Shown piece after piece: positions 17,720 to 27,187 of a DNA stretch of 64,000 bases (the stretch's first letter is position 1; the number at the start of each line of letters is the position of its first letter). Origin of the DNA: an uncultured bacterium (GTDB lineage Bacteria > Bacteroidota > Bacteroidia > Bacteroidales > Bacteroidaceae); the NCBI GenBank assembly GCA_905216025.1, contig CAJMSE010000018.1, positions 1 to 64,000 of the forward strand, given 5' to 3'. Made by a program: the position numbers and the translations under genes. The notes beneath the pieces were generated by a model. It was given only the letters and a program-made list of their open reading frames with translations, searched no databases and was not told where the DNA came from.

Positions 17720-17792
17720 ATATTCAACGCAAAGACGCGGAGACGCAGAGCTTATATTATACTCTGCGTCTCCGCGTCTTTGCGTTGAATAT
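17720..17792. repeat. Perfect 31-bp hairpin repeat between convergent genes
   Basis: Arms 17720-17750 and 17762-17792 are perfect inverted copies (arm core ACGCAAAGACGCGGAGACGC) with an 11-nt AT-rich loop. It sits between the stops of the histidine kinase (+) and clpB (-), so it could serve as a bidirectional terminator. It is the best-preserved member of a five-copy family in this window. Confidence 0.9.
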
Positions 17793-17824
17793 CAGCATTT
17801 ACCTTATCACATAGGTCCATTCCG

Positions 17825-20413
17825 TCAGTTGCGGAATACGAGCCGGCCGCCCTCGGCGTCGACGGTGACAGGCCGTCCGCTGCTGACCTCGCCCGAGAGA
17901 ATCTTCTTCGACAGGTCGTTCAGCACATAGTTCTGTATTGCCCGCTTCACCGGACGCGCTCCGAACTCGGGGTCGAAGCCGGCGTCGGCTATCGCGCTGA
18001 CGGCTGCCTCGGTGACGTTGAGCGTCAAGCCCTGAGCCTCGAGCATGCTGCCCACCGCCTTCATCTGAAGCCGCACCACGTCGGCTATCTCGCTGCGGGT
18101 CAGCGGCAGGAACATTATCGTGTCGTCGATCCTGTTGAGAAACTCCGGCCTTATCGTCTGCTTGAGCAGCGACAGGAGCGACATGTTCAGCTGTGCAGTC
18201 TGTTCCGGGGTGAGCGTGCCTCCGCTCTTCTCTATCTCTTCCCTGATAATCTGGCTGCCGAGGTTGCTCGTCATGATGATGATAGTGTTCTTGAAGTTCA
18301 CCGTGCGGCCCTTGTTGTCCGTCAGACGTCCGTCGTCGAGCACCTGCAGCAGTATGTTGAACACATCCGGGTGGGCTTTCTCTATCTCGTCGAAGAGCAC
18401 CACCGAGTACGGCTTGCGCCGCACGGCCTCGGTCAGCTGTCCGCCCTCGTCGTAGCCTACGTATCCCGGAGGGGCTCCAATGAGCCTGCTGACGCTGAAC
18501 TTCTCCTGATATTCGCTCATGTCGATACGCGTCATCATCGTCTCGTCATTGAAGAGATACTCCGCCAACGCCTTCGCCAGCTCGGTCTTTCCGACACCCG
18601 TCGTGCCGAGGAAGATGAACGAGGCGATGGGCCGTTTCGGGTCGTGCAGTCCGGCACGGCTGCGCCGCACGGCATCGCTGACGGCGCGGATGGCCGTCTC
18701 CTGCCCTATCACGCGGCGGTGAAGTTCCTCTTCGAGGTGCAGCAGTTTCTCGCGTTCGCTCTGCATCATGCGGGTCACGGGGATGCCGGTCCAGCGGCTC
18801 ACCACCTCGGCGATGTCCTCAGCGGTGACTTCTTCGCGCACCATGGCCTCGGCTCCCTGCGCATCGTGCAGCTGCTTCTGTATGGCGGCGGTGCTGTCTT
18901 CCAGCTCCTTCATCTTGCCGTAGCGAATCTCTGCCACGCGTCCGTAGTTGCCCTCACGCTCCGCGCGCTCCGCCTCGAAGCGCAGCTGCTCCATATCCTG
19001 CTTGTTCTGCTGTATCCTGTTGACGAGTGCGCGCTCGCCCTCCCACTTGGCACGGTACTGCTTCTCCTGGTCGCGCAGCTCTGCGATGTCGCGGTCGAGT
19101 TGCTCTATCTTAGGCCGGTCGTCCTCGCGCTTTATGGCCTCGCGCTCTATCTCGAGCTGCTTCAGGCGGCGCGTTATCTCGTCGAGCTCCTCGGGCACGG
19201 AGTCGTGCTCCATGCGCAGCTTGGCCGCGGCCTCATCCATGAGGTCTATTGCCTTGTCGGGCAGGAAGCGGTCGCTGATGTAACGCTCCGAAAGGCGCAC
19301 GGCGGCGATGCACGCATCGTCCTGTATGCGCACCTTATGGTGATTCTCGTAGCGTTCCTTCAGTCCGCGGAGGATGCTTATCGCGCTCAGTTCGTCGGGT
19401 TCGCCGACAAGCACCGTCTGGAAGCGGCGCTCCAGAGCCTTGTCCTTTTCAAAGTATTTCTGATACTCGTTGAGCGTCGTGGCACCGATGGAGCGCAGCT
19501 CGCCGCGGGCCAGTGCCGGCTTGAGTATGTTGGCGGCGTCCATCGCGCCTTCTCCGCCGCCCGCGCCGACGAGGGTGTGAATCTCATCGATGAACAGGAT
19601 GATGCGGCCCTCGGCCTTGGTCACCTCATTGATGACGCTCTTCAACCGCTCCTCAAACTCGCCCTTATACTTCGCTCCGGCTACGAGCGCACCCATGTCG
19701 AGCGAGTAGAGCTGCTTGTCCTTGAGGTTCTCGGGCACGTCGCCGCGCACGATGCGGGCGGCCAGACCTTCGACGATGGCGGTCTTTCCCGTTCCGGGCT
19801 CACCTATTAATATAGGGTTGTTCTTGGTGCGGCGCGACAGTATCTGGAGCACGCGGCGTATCTCGTCGTCGCGTCCTATGACGGGGTCGAGCTTGCCGGC
19901 GCGTGCCTGTTCCACAAGGTTCTTCGCATATTTGGCCAGACTCTGATAGTTGTCGTCGGCGCTCTGCGACTGCACCTTCTGCCCCTGCCTCAGCTCACCG
20001 ATGGCCGCGCGCATGCCTTTCTCCGTCATTCCAGAGTCTTTCATTATCCTCGATGCCGTGGAATCCACCGCGAGCAGCGCGAGCAGCAGCGGCTCAACGG
20101 ACACGAACTCGTCGCCCATGCCGCGAGATATGTCCTCGGCCTTGAGCAGCACGTTGTTCGAGTCGTTGCTGAGATAGGGCTGTCCGCCCTGCACCCGGGG
20201 CAGGTGCATTATCTCCTGCCTTACGAGCTGTTCTGTCTGTGCGGCGTTGACGCCGAGCTTCCGGAAGATGAAACCGCTCACGTCCTTGCCCTTCTCGATG
20301 ACTCCTGAAAGCAGATGCACCGGCTCGATGCTCTGCTGTCCGGAGCGGCGCGCCGTATCTACGGCGGCCTGCACAGCTTCCTGTGCCTTGATTGTAAACT
20401 TGTCTAATGTCAT
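17825..20413 (-). CDS. clpB: ATP-dependent protein disaggregase ClpB
   Basis: An 862-aa Hsp100 chaperone that works with DnaK to rescue aggregated proteins. It has a Clp N-domain (about 1-145), a first AAA+ module with Walker A GEPGTGKT (204-211) and Walker [15 protein letters not shown], a middle coiled coil (about 405-525, with the Lys/Glu/Arg-rich helices typical of ClpB and absent from ClpA/X), and a second AAA+ module with GTTGVGKTE (about 604) and a C-terminal D2-small domain. Length is normal for ClpB. Its leader may fold over the start codon (20411-20479). Confidence 0.97.
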   Translation of the reverse strand: MTLDKFTIKAQEAVQAAVDTARRSGQQSIEPVHLLSGVIEKGKDVSGFIFRKLGVNAAQTEQLVRQEIMHLPRVQGGQPYLSNDSNNVLLKAEDISRGMGDEFVSVEPLLLALLAVDSTASRIMKDSGMTEKGMRAAIGELRQGQKVQSQSADDNYQSLAKYAKNLVEQARAGKLDPVIGRDDEIRRVLQILSRRTKNNPILIGEPGTGKTAIVEGLAARIVRGDVPENLKDKQLYSLDMGALVAGAKYKGEFEERLKSVINEVTKAEGRIILFIDEIHTLVGAGGGEGAMDAANILKPALARGELRSIGATTLNEYQKYFEKDKALERRFQTVLVGEPDELSAISILRGLKERYENHHKVRIQDDACIAAVRLSERYISDRFLPDKAIDLMDEAAAKLRMEHDSVPEELDEITRRLKQLEIEREAIKREDDRPKIEQLDRDIAELRDQEKQYRAKWEGERALVNRIQQNKQDMEQLRFEAERAEREGNYGRVAEIRYGKMKELEDSTAAIQKQLHDAQGAEAMVREEVTAEDIAEVVSRWTGIPVTRMMQSEREKLLHLEEELHRRVIGQETAIRAVSDAVRRSRAGLHDPKRPIASFIFLGTTGVGKTELAKALAEYLFNDETMMTRIDMSEYQEKFSVSRLIGAPPGYVGYDEGGQLTEAVRRKPYSVVLFDEIEKAHPDVFNILLQVLDDGRLTDNKGRTVNFKNTIIIMTSNLGSQIIREEIEKSGGTLTPEQTAQLNMSLLSLLKQTIRPEFLNRIDDTIMFLPLTRSEIADVVRLQMKAVGSMLEAQGLTLNVTEAAVSAIADAGFDPEFGARPVKRAIQNYVLNDLSKKILSGEVSSGRPVTVDAEGGRLVFRN

Positions 20414-20479
20414 ATTTTGTCTCCTTTCCTTATAATTGCTTTTCCGGTTATCCCGTTACGGTAACCAAGAGACAAAATA
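20411..20479 (-). promoter_or_regulatory. clpB leader with inverted repeat covering the Shine-Dalgarno and start region
   Basis: On the minus strand TATTTTGTCTC (20479-20469) is a perfect inverted copy of GAGACAAAATA (20423-20413), which contains the purine-rich AAGGAGA-like site and abuts the ATG. Between them lies a second dyad, GGTTA...TAACC. If transcription starts upstream of 20479, this could be a thermosensor-like hairpin. However, the upstream arm also resembles an imperfect -7 element (TATTTTG), in which case it would not be transcribed. Confidence 0.45.
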
Positions 20480-20508
20480 CATGCCTGTGCGGCGAATGTG
20501 CCAGATTG

Positions 20509-21000
20509 TCAGTGTCCTTTCTTCTTCTCCATGATAGCCTTCATCTCGTGCCATGCCGGGCGTATGCCTTCCATGCGGTTGGTGTTGAAGTCGAGTTCGG
20601 GCAGCTCGACGGTATCGCTCGGACGGAACGGCACTATCGTGGTGTCGACCGGCTCCACCGACACCATGGCCACGCCCTGCGACAGTATTCCGAGTTCTTT
20701 CGCCGCCCGCCAGGAGAGGTCTATGATGCGGCCGCGCCCGAACGGGCCCCGGTCTGTGACCTTCACCACCACGCTGCGCCCGTTCGAGGGGTTGGTGACC
20801 TTGAGCTTTGTGCCGAACGGATGGGTGCGGTGGGCACAGGTGAGACTGTCGTGGTGAAGGCGCTCGCCACTGCTCGTCCTTGCCCCCGTGGCCCTCTTGG
20901 AATAGTAAGAAGCCTTACCCCGCTGCGTGGGCTGTGCCCGCAGCGGAGTAAGGCTTAATGTCATCAGCGCCAGTATGAATGCCTGTCGTATATCTATCAC
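20509..21000 (-). CDS. rlpA: RlpA-like double-psi beta-barrel protein
   Basis: Read from a GTG at 21000, the protein (about 163 aa) opens with a signal peptide ([17 protein letters not shown] then TPLRAQ). The double-psi barrel (about 26-115) has [35 protein letters not shown] and [20 protein letters not shown], the RlpA signature. RlpA proteins are septal-ring or cell-wall lytic transglycosylases that cut naked glycan strands. There is no lipobox Cys and no SPOR domain, so it may be soluble in the periplasm. The GTG lies 18 nt after the gdhA stop, so the two are likely co-transcribed. No in-frame ATG precedes the signal peptide. Confidence 0.8.
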   Translation of the reverse strand: MIDIRQAFILALMTLSLTPLRAQPTQRGKASYYSKRATGARTSSGERLHHDSLTCAHRTHPFGTKLKVTNPSNGRSVVVKVTDRGPFGRGRIIDLSWRAAKELGILSQGVAMVSVEPVDTTIVPFRPSDTVELPELDFNTNRMEGIRPAWHEMKAIMEKKKGH

Positions 21001-21017
21001 GTCATGTCGTTTTGGTC

Positions 21018-22355
21018 CTACACTATTCCCTGGGCCATCATGGCGTTGGCAACTTTCATGAATCCGGCGATGTTGGCGCCCTTGACGTAGTCGATGTAGC
21101 CGTCGTCCTGCCTGCCATACTTCACGCACTGCTCGTGTATGTTGTGCATTATGCCGTGCAGCTTCTCGTCCACCTCGGCCTCGCTCCAGCTCAGGCGGAT
21201 GGCGTTCTGCGTCATCTCGAGGCCCGATGTGGCCACGCCTCCTGCATTGACGGCCTTGCCCGGTGCGAAGAGCTGCCTTGCGGCGACGAACTTCTCGGCG
21301 GCCTCGGCCGTGCATCCCATGTTGGAAACCTCGGCCACGCACAGCGGCTTGTTGGCCAGCAGCATGTCGGCATCGTTGCCGTCGAGCTCGTTCTGCGTGG
21401 CGCAGGGCAGCGCGATGTCGCACTTAACCTCCCACGGCTTCCTGCCGGGAACGAACGTCGAGCCGGGGAACTCGTCGGCGTAGGGCTGGCATACGTCGTT
21501 GCCGCTCGCACGGAGCTCAAGCATATACTCTATCTTCTCGTCGTCGAGACCGGCCGGATCATATATGTAGCCGTCGGGACCGGATATCGTTATCACCTTG
21601 GCGCCCAGCTCGGTGGCTTTCTTGGCGGCACCCCATGCCACGTTTCCGAATCCGCTGATGGCCACCGTCTTGCCCTTAATGTCGAAACCGTGGGTCTGCA
21701 ACATGCGGTCGACGAAATAGAGAGCGCCGTAGCCCGTGGCTTCGGGACGTATGCGCGAGCCGCCCCATTCGAGGCCCTTGCCGGTCATCATGCCGCTCCA
21801 CTCGTGGGTGAGTTTCTTGTACATGCCGAACAGATAGCCTATCTCTCGCGCCCCGACGCCGATGTCGCCCGCCGGGATGTCCTCTTCCGGACCTATCACG
21901 CGGTAGAGCTCGGTCATGAACGACTGGCAGAAACGCATCACCTCATTATCCGAACGCCCGCGGATGGAGAAGTCGGAACCTCCCTTTCCGCCGCCCATGG
22001 GCAGCGTGGTGAGGGCGTTCTTGAACGTCTGTTCAAAACCGAGGAACTTCAGTATGGACAGGTTTACGGACGGGTGGAAGCGCAATCCGCCCTTGTACGG
22101 GCCTATGGCGCTGTTGAATTGAACGCGGTATCCGATGTTCACATGAACCTCGCCCTTGTCGTCCACCCACGGCACACGGAACGTTATGATGCGCTCCGGC
22201 TCGACAATACGCTCTATAATCTTTGCCTTTTCAAACTCGGGATGCCGGTTATACACATCCTTTACCGAGATAAGGACTTCCCTTACTGCCTGCAGATATT
22301 CTGCCTCGCCCGGATGCTTCTGCTCCAGAGCCTGCATTATTTTCTCCACTTCCAT
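21018..22355 (-). CDS. gdhA: NADP-type glutamate dehydrogenase
   Basis: A 445-aa hexameric glutamate dehydrogenase that fixes ammonium onto 2-oxoglutarate, the main ammonium-assimilation route of gut Bacteroidales. Motifs include the glutamate-binding [11 protein letters not shown] with the catalytic-region lysines, [12 protein letters not shown], the [20 protein letters not shown] segment, and the Rossmann [19 protein letters not shown] for the nucleotide. Length (445) fits the small GdhA type and not the roughly 1600-aa class. It has a strong promoter and rlpA downstream. Confidence 0.95.
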   Translation of the reverse strand: MEVEKIMQALEQKHPGEAEYLQAVREVLISVKDVYNRHPEFEKAKIIERIVEPERIITFRVPWVDDKGEVHVNIGYRVQFNSAIGPYKGGLRFHPSVNLSILKFLGFEQTFKNALTTLPMGGGKGGSDFSIRGRSDNEVMRFCQSFMTELYRVIGPEEDIPAGDIGVGAREIGYLFGMYKKLTHEWSGMMTGKGLEWGGSRIRPEATGYGALYFVDRMLQTHGFDIKGKTVAISGFGNVAWGAAKKATELGAKVITISGPDGYIYDPAGLDDEKIEYMLELRASGNDVCQPYADEFPGSTFVPGRKPWEVKCDIALPCATQNELDGNDADMLLANKPLCVAEVSNMGCTAEAAEKFVAARQLFAPGKAVNAGGVATSGLEMTQNAIRLSWSEAEVDEKLHGIMHNIHEQCVKYGRQDDGYIDYVKGANIAGFMKVANAMMAQGIV

Positions 22356-22424
22356 AGTAATCTATTTATTAAAAGGTTCTTTATTATTAGTATGTAATAT
22401 TGTCATTATGTTATTAAGACACCA

Positions 22425-22456
22425 CAAATATAAGGCAAAAAGGGCAAACAGCCAAA
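22425..22456 (-). promoter_or_regulatory. Promoter of gdhA
   Basis: Minus strand TTTG (22453-22456) and TATATTTG (22425-22432) at 20-nt spacing, about 70 nt before the ATG. A close match to the Bacteroidales consensus. Confidence 0.7.
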
Positions 22457-22535
22457 TAGAAACGGCGGAAATTTGCCCCATATGGTTACCAATTGTTAAA
22501 AAGGGGGCTTTTAATGCGATATTCATACCTTTCTC

Positions 22536-22567
22536 TTTGCATGTTGCCGATATTTGATTTACCTTTG
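22536..22567 (+). promoter_or_regulatory. Promoter of the YitT gene; decides its start
   Basis: TTTG (22536-22539) and TACCTTTG (22560-22567) are 20 nt apart. Transcription should begin near 22572, so ATG codons upstream of that (22493, 22514) cannot be used from this promoter. Confidence 0.75.
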
Positions 22568-22597
22568 CCTGCCGTAACGGAGAATATCTTTTCACTA

Positions 22598-23488
22598 ATG
22601 GCAAATACTTCTGACAAAGGCTTTCAGGCCAGGATAAGACAGAGTCACAAGGACCTGTTCTTCATCACTCTCGGCATTCTAATGTACTCATTCGGGTACA
22701 CAGCGTTCATCCTTCCGGAACAGGTGGTGATGGGAGGCGTCGCCGGTATATCGGCACTGCTGTTCTATGCGTTCGGCTTTCCGGCCGGTATATCCATTTG
22801 GGTGCTGAACGTGCTCATGCTGATAATCGCCTTCCGCGCGCTGACAAAGCAGTTCACGATACGCACCATCATCGGCGTGTCCATCATGTCGGTGTTCATC
22901 GGTCTGCTTCAGCCGTTCTTCCAGGCCAACCCCATCATCACGGCGGGCGAGGACAAGTTCATGCACGTGCTGATAGGAGGTGCGCTCAGCGGTGCCGGTC
23001 TCGGCCTGACTTTCTCGCACAACGGCTCCACCGGCGGCACAGACATCGTCATCGCACTGCTCAACAAGTATTTCAGGATGAGCTTCGGACGTGCCATGCA
23101 GTTCATAGACATCAGCATCATCTGCTCTTCCTACGTGCTCTTCCACAGCACGGAGACGATTGTCTACGGCGTGGCGTTCACCCTGATAGCAAGTTTCGTG
23201 TGCGACTATGTGGTCAACGGATCGCGTCAGACGGTGCAGTTCATCATCATATCGAAGGAATACGAGAAGATTGCCGACACGATAAACACGAAGGTCAACC
23301 GCGGCGTGACGCTGATAGAAGGCAAGGGTTGGTATTCGAAGAGCGACGTGAAGCTGCTCATCGTGCTTGCCAGGAAATACGAATCGCAGGAAGTTTTCAG
23401 CTGGATAAAGACCATCGACCCGTATGCCCTCGTGTCGCAGTCGTTCTGCCAGGGCGTCTTCGGCGAGGGCTTCGACAAGATAAAATAG
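22598..23488 (+). CDS. YitT family membrane protein (DUF161/DUF2179)
   Basis: A 297-aa inner-membrane protein starting MANTSDKGFQ. About five to six hydrophobic helices (from FFITLGILMYSFGYTAFILP through FTLIASFVCDYVVNG) make up the YitT/DUF161 domain, which contains the conserved SHNGSTGGTDIVIALLNKY. The C-terminal about 80 residues (VQFIIISKEYEKIADTI... VDKVGWYSKSD-like) match the cytosolic DUF2179 domain. The family's transported substrate is not established. The longer reading frame from 22493 is rejected because a strong promoter lies inside it. A terminator follows at 23554. Confidence 0.88.
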   Translation: MANTSDKGFQARIRQSHKDLFFITLGILMYSFGYTAFILPEQVVMGGVAGISALLFYAFGFPAGISIWVLNVLMLIIAFRALTKQFTIRTIIGVSIMSVFIGLLQPFFQANPIITAGEDKFMHVLIGGALSGAGLGLTFSHNGSTGGTDIVIALLNKYFRMSFGRAMQFIDISIICSSYVLFHSTETIVYGVAFTLIASFVCDYVVNGSRQTVQFIIISKEYEKIADTINTKVNRGVTLIEGKGWYSKSDVKLLIVLARKYESQEVFSWIKTIDPYALVSQSFCQGVFGEGFDKIK

Positions 23489-23553
23489 CATGGCGGCAGG
23501 CCCGCACCGGAATCACGGACAGGCCCGCCGCGGCATACATGCCGCAAAACACG

Positions 23554-23602
23554 ATTGCCGGCTGCAGGGAACAGATTCCCGCAGCCGGCAATTGCGTTTT
23601 TT
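23554..23602 (+). terminator. Intrinsic terminator of the YitT gene
   Basis: ATTGCCGGCTGC (23554-23565) pairs perfectly with GCAGCCGGCAAT (23581-23592); the loop can pair further (GGGAA/TTCCC). TTTTTT runs from 23597 to 23602. Confidence 0.88.
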
Positions 23603-23766
23603 GTAAGGCGGCAAAAACACTTAGTTTAGCTCTCAAAAACACTTTTGATAGCGGGCACAAACATTTTTGAAAGCACGCAGGATACATCAGCGGGCAACCG
23701 ATCAGAGCATCAAAGGCTGCTGATTACACCGTCAGAAGCAGCCCGGAATCCCCTCACGACCAACCT

Positions 23767-24042
23767 AAAAGCCCCTCCCGGCCTCCCCAAAGGGGAGGTG
23801 AAGGGTGATGGGAAACTCATTACAACCTTTATGAGACCTCCTCAAAAGGGGAAAGAAAGAGGTTGGCAAAGTGGGGAAAGCCTATAAACAGCTGTTCCCA
23901 TCGCTCCCATTTCTCCCTGTATTCCCTGCATTCCCATCGATATCACAGGATGGGAGCTATGGGAATACTGAGAGAAATGGGAGCAATGGGAACGCTACCG
24001 CCTCACTTCACCTCCCCTTTGGGGAGGCCGGGAGGGGCTTTT
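23767..24042. repeat. Nested inverted-repeat element (perfect 37-bp ends, inner 45-bp hairpin)
   Basis: Outer arms 23767-23803 and 24006-24042 are perfect 37-bp inverted copies (each contains CCCCTCCCGGCCTCCCC and is itself partly palindromic, CCTCCCC/GGGGAGG). Inside, arms 23894-23938 and 23949-23993 form a second long hairpin with a few mismatches (GTTCCCATCGCTCCCATTTC at its start). The right outer arm runs into the stop codon of the M16 protease gene. No protein-coding gene is seen between the arms. It fills most of the 552-bp gap after the YitT gene. Confidence 0.9.
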
Positions 24043-26947
24043 AATACCCAAAAATCTCCTCCGTCGTCAGCCGCTTCACCGGTCCTATCTTCTCGAGGGC
24101 CTTCATGTCGAGCTCTTTCTCATCGCCGAGGATGATGTAACGGCAGGTCTTGCCGGCCATGTTCTCCTTCTCAAACTTCACTAAGTCGGCAAGTGTGAGA
24201 GACGGCAGGGCGTTGTATATCTTCTCGTTGATGTCGTAGTCGATGCCGCGCTGGCGGGCATTGAGATAGGCATAGAGCACCGAGGCGCGGGTGACGCGGC
24301 GGCTCTGGAGACTCTTCGTGAGGCTCTGCTTGGCTATATCGAAAGCTGCCTGAGACTGCGGCACCGTGTCGAGGATGTCGTTGAACACGCGGATGCAGTC
24401 GCCCATCTTGTCGTTCTGGGATATAATATATGTATAGAAGTACTCCGGATGGCTCTTGCGCCACGGCTGTGCATAGTATGCAGAGGCACTATAGGCCAGT
24501 CCGCGCGACTCGCGCAGCTCCTGGAACACGATGCCGTTCATGCTTCCGCCGAAGTACTCGTTGAAGAGCCGGCGTACCGGTGCCTGCTCGGGAGTCCACT
24601 CCGTACCTTCGTTGTGATACTGCAGCATGTAGATGTTCTTTGCCTCGTAGGGGGCGATGTATACCTCGTTGACGGGCGTCGGCTGCTCGGTATACTCCTT
24701 ACCGGCAGGCACGGGGGCGAGCTTGCGGGGCGTCTTGTGGTGCTTTGCCACGAGGGCGGCGATGTCCTTCTCGGCCGACGGACCGTAGTAGAGCACGGTA
24801 TGCTCTATGCCGCTGAGCTTCTTGAGCAGGTCGGGCAGCATCTGCGGGTCGGCCTCGCGCAGCTCTTTCTCGCTGAGGGTGTTGGTCATGCTGTTGTAAG
24901 GACCGAAGATTCCGTAGGTCTGGAGATATGAGAAGTTGGCCTGCTGGTTCTTCTTGGCGTCGTCGCGCGACTTCAGCAGCAGGTCGACATACTTGCCGTA
25001 CGACTCCTTGTCGCCCTTCGCGTTGGCTATGAAGTCTTCCCAAAGGGCGAGAGCCTGCGGCAGATTCTCGTCGAGACCGGACAGGTTGACACTTATAGTG
25101 TTTGAGCCGACGTTGACGGAATAGTCGCATGCGAGCTTGTAGAACTCCTGCTTTATCTGCGCCGACGTCTTCTTGTCAGTGCCTATATAGTACAGATAGC
25201 CCGGAGCGAGGTCAATGGCGCGGTCTGCCTCCGAACCGAAGTTGTAGTAGAATGTGAGGTTGAAGAGTCCGTCGTCGGTGTTCTTCTTGTACAGCATGGG
25301 CAGCTTGCTCTTCGTGGCGGTTACCGTCAGGTCGCGGCCGAAGTCGAGGAAGCGCGGCTCTATGGGGTGCGTCTCCATGCCGTTGACAGCGTTGAGGAAA
25401 CTGCTGCAGAGGTCGCGGTTTGTCGGTATGGCCGTTATCTCGGGCTTGTCTATCTTCTTCAGCGTGGTGTCGTTGCCCTGCTCCTTGAACACGCACACGT
25501 AGTTGTCGCCGAAATGACGGTTGGCAAAGTCGACAATCTGCTGCTTCGTCATCTTCGATATGCGGTCGAGACGGCCCACTACGTCTTCCCATTTCTTGCC
25601 GTTGATGAAGGCGTCGACGAACATGTCGGCACGGGCTTCATTGCTTTGGAGCGACTTGTAGTAGGCGAGCTTCATGTTGTTGACCACCGAGGGCAGCAGG
25701 TCGTCGGAGAAGTCGCCGGCCTTGAACTTGCCAAGCTCGCCGATGATGAGGCTGCGCAGCTCGCTGAGACTCTGGTTGTCCTTTGGCACACCCGAGATGA
25801 TGAAGCCCGAATAGTCGTTCAGTCCGTAGCAGAACGCGCCCACGCCCTGTGCCAGCATCTTCTGCTCGAGGTTGATCTCGAAGAGTCCGGCCTTGCCGTT
25901 GGCGAGCATTTCAGATATCACGTCGAGCGTGTCGGCCTGCATGTCGGCAGCGCCTTTGAAGCGCCACGCCATCATAAGGCGTTCCGCTTCCTGACCAATG
26001 ACGGTGGTGTCCTGCACTGATGTGAGGGGTTTCAGCGCCGGATACTCAGGGCGTAAAAGGGTCGCACTGGGCTTCCACGAACCGAAATAGCGGTCTATCA
26101 GTGCTATCACCTCGTCAGGATTCATGTCGCCGGCCATGCAGATGGCTGTGTTGTTGGGCACATAATAGCGGTTAAAATAGTTCTTGATGTTTGTTATCGA
26201 TGGGTTCTTGAGGTGCTCCTGAGTGCCTATCGTAGTCTGCGTGCCATACGGATGACCGGGGAATGCCTTTGTAAAGAGGGCTTCGTAAATCTTCTCGTAG
26301 TCGTTGGCAAGACCGATGTTGTACTCCTCGTACACAGCTTCAAGCTCGGTGTGGAAACCCCGTATGACCATGTTCTGGAAGCGGTCGCTCTCTACCTTGA
26401 GCCATTTCTCCACCTCGTTGGACGGTATGTCCTCCACATAGCACGTCACGTCGTTGCCCGTATAGGCGTTGGTGCCCTGGGCACCGATAGACGCCATCAT
26501 CTTGTCGTACTCGTTGGGGATGAAGTATCGGGCGGCGAGCTGCGACAGGCTGTCTATCTCGCGGTAGGCCTGACGGCGCTGCTGCGGGTCGGTGAGCTTG
26601 CGGTAGGTCTCATAGCGGGCCTCGATGGAGTCGAGCAGAGGCTTCTCTGCCGCATAGTCCGACGTGCCGAACGATGTCGTGCCCTTGAACATGATGTGCT
26701 CCAGATAGTGTGCCAGGCCGGTGGTCTCGGCCGGGTCGTTGCGGCTTCCGGTGCGCACGGCGATGTAGGTCTGTATGCGCGGCTTCTCCTTGTTCACCGA
26801 CAGATACACTTTCAAGCCGTTGTCGAGCGTGTAGATGCGTGTGTTCATCAAGTCGCCGCTGACGGTCTGATACTTGTAATCCTTGGCCTGGGCCGCCGTT
26901 GAGGAAGCGGCAATGAGGCAGGCCATAACAATTGATTTCAGTTTCAT
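24041..26947 (-). CDS. M16 family (pitrilysin-like) zinc metallopeptidase
   Basis: A 968-aa periplasmic protease with a signal peptide (about 1-21, ending AAQA). The inverted zinc motif HYLEH (80-84, HxxEH) and the downstream acidic segment ELEAVYEEYN supply the zinc site. Two M16 halves are present: catalytic about 35-480 and a second, zinc-less half about 540-960, as in single-chain pitrilysin-type enzymes. It probably degrades peptides in the periplasm. It is a single gene; its stop codon lies in the right arm of the nested inverted-repeat element. Confidence 0.92.
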   Translation of the reverse strand: MKLKSIVMACLIAASSTAAQAKDYKYQTVSGDLMNTRIYTLDNGLKVYLSVNKEKPRIQTYIAVRTGSRNDPAETTGLAHYLEHIMFKGTTSFGTSDYAAEKPLLDSIEARYETYRKLTDPQQRRQAYREIDSLSQLAARYFIPNEYDKMMASIGAQGTNAYTGNDVTCYVEDIPSNEVEKWLKVESDRFQNMVIRGFHTELEAVYEEYNIGLANDYEKIYEALFTKAFPGHPYGTQTTIGTQEHLKNPSITNIKNYFNRYYVPNNTAICMAGDMNPDEVIALIDRYFGSWKPSATLLRPEYPALKPLTSVQDTTVIGQEAERLMMAWRFKGAADMQADTLDVISEMLANGKAGLFEINLEQKMLAQGVGAFCYGLNDYSGFIISGVPKDNQSLSELRSLIIGELGKFKAGDFSDDLLPSVVNNMKLAYYKSLQSNEARADMFVDAFINGKKWEDVVGRLDRISKMTKQQIVDFANRHFGDNYVCVFKEQGNDTTLKKIDKPEITAIPTNRDLCSSFLNAVNGMETHPIEPRFLDFGRDLTVTATKSKLPMLYKKNTDDGLFNLTFYYNFGSEADRAIDLAPGYLYYIGTDKKTSAQIKQEFYKLACDYSVNVGSNTISVNLSGLDENLPQALALWEDFIANAKGDKESYGKYVDLLLKSRDDAKKNQQANFSYLQTYGIFGPYNSMTNTLSEKELREADPQMLPDLLKKLSGIEHTVLYYGPSAEKDIAALVAKHHKTPRKLAPVPAGKEYTEQPTPVNEVYIAPYEAKNIYMLQYHNEGTEWTPEQAPVRRLFNEYFGGSMNGIVFQELRESRGLAYSASAYYAQPWRKSHPEYFYTYIISQNDKMGDCIRVFNDILDTVPQSQAAFDIAKQSLTKSLQSRRVTRASVLYAYLNARQRGIDYDINEKIYNALPSLTLADLVKFEKENMAGKTCRYIILGDEKELDMKALEKIGPVKRLTTEEIFGY

Positions 26948-26996
26948 TATGCTGTTTTTAGATGTTGATTGTCTTCTTTATGTCAACAGACGTGTG

Positions 26997-27004
26997 CAAA
27001 GGTA
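26997..27004 (-). promoter_or_regulatory. -7 element of M16 peptidase gene
   Basis: TACCTTTG on the minus strand, 50 nt before the ATG. Confidence 0.55.
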
Positions 27005-27146
27005 GCTTATTTTGTCAAGACAGCAATCAAAAATATGCTTTTTTTTACTCCCGCGGGCTGATAATGACGGCGTAACGGGCTGGCCTATCCGTAAAAAGGG
27101 TAACGTTTTCAGTAATTTGTTTATCCTTATTATATAATAATAGTAT

Positions 27147-27154
27147 TAATTTTG
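27147..27154 (+). promoter_or_regulatory. -7 element of the Fe-S protein/aldo-keto reductase operon
   Basis: TAATTTTG, 34 nt before the ATG at 27188. The nearest TTTG (27116-27119) is too far upstream for standard spacing. A dyad around AACGTTGCA follows it. Confidence 0.5.
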
Positions 27155-27187
27155 CAACGTTGCAGACAACGTATAACACTCTGATAT

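Noticed and set aside
18371..19810. 479-codon open frame opposite clpB
   Set aside because: Shadow of clpB; His/Leu/Ala/Arg-rich translation without motifs.
20509..21423. 304-codon frame that extends rlpA upstream
   Set aside because: The extra N-terminal part overlaps gdhA in another frame and is low-complexity; a GTG at 21000 gives a proper signal peptide.
22493..22597. Upstream ATGs for the YitT gene
   Set aside because: A well-spaced TTTG/TACCTTTG promoter (22536-22567) lies inside this stretch, so translation must begin at 22598.
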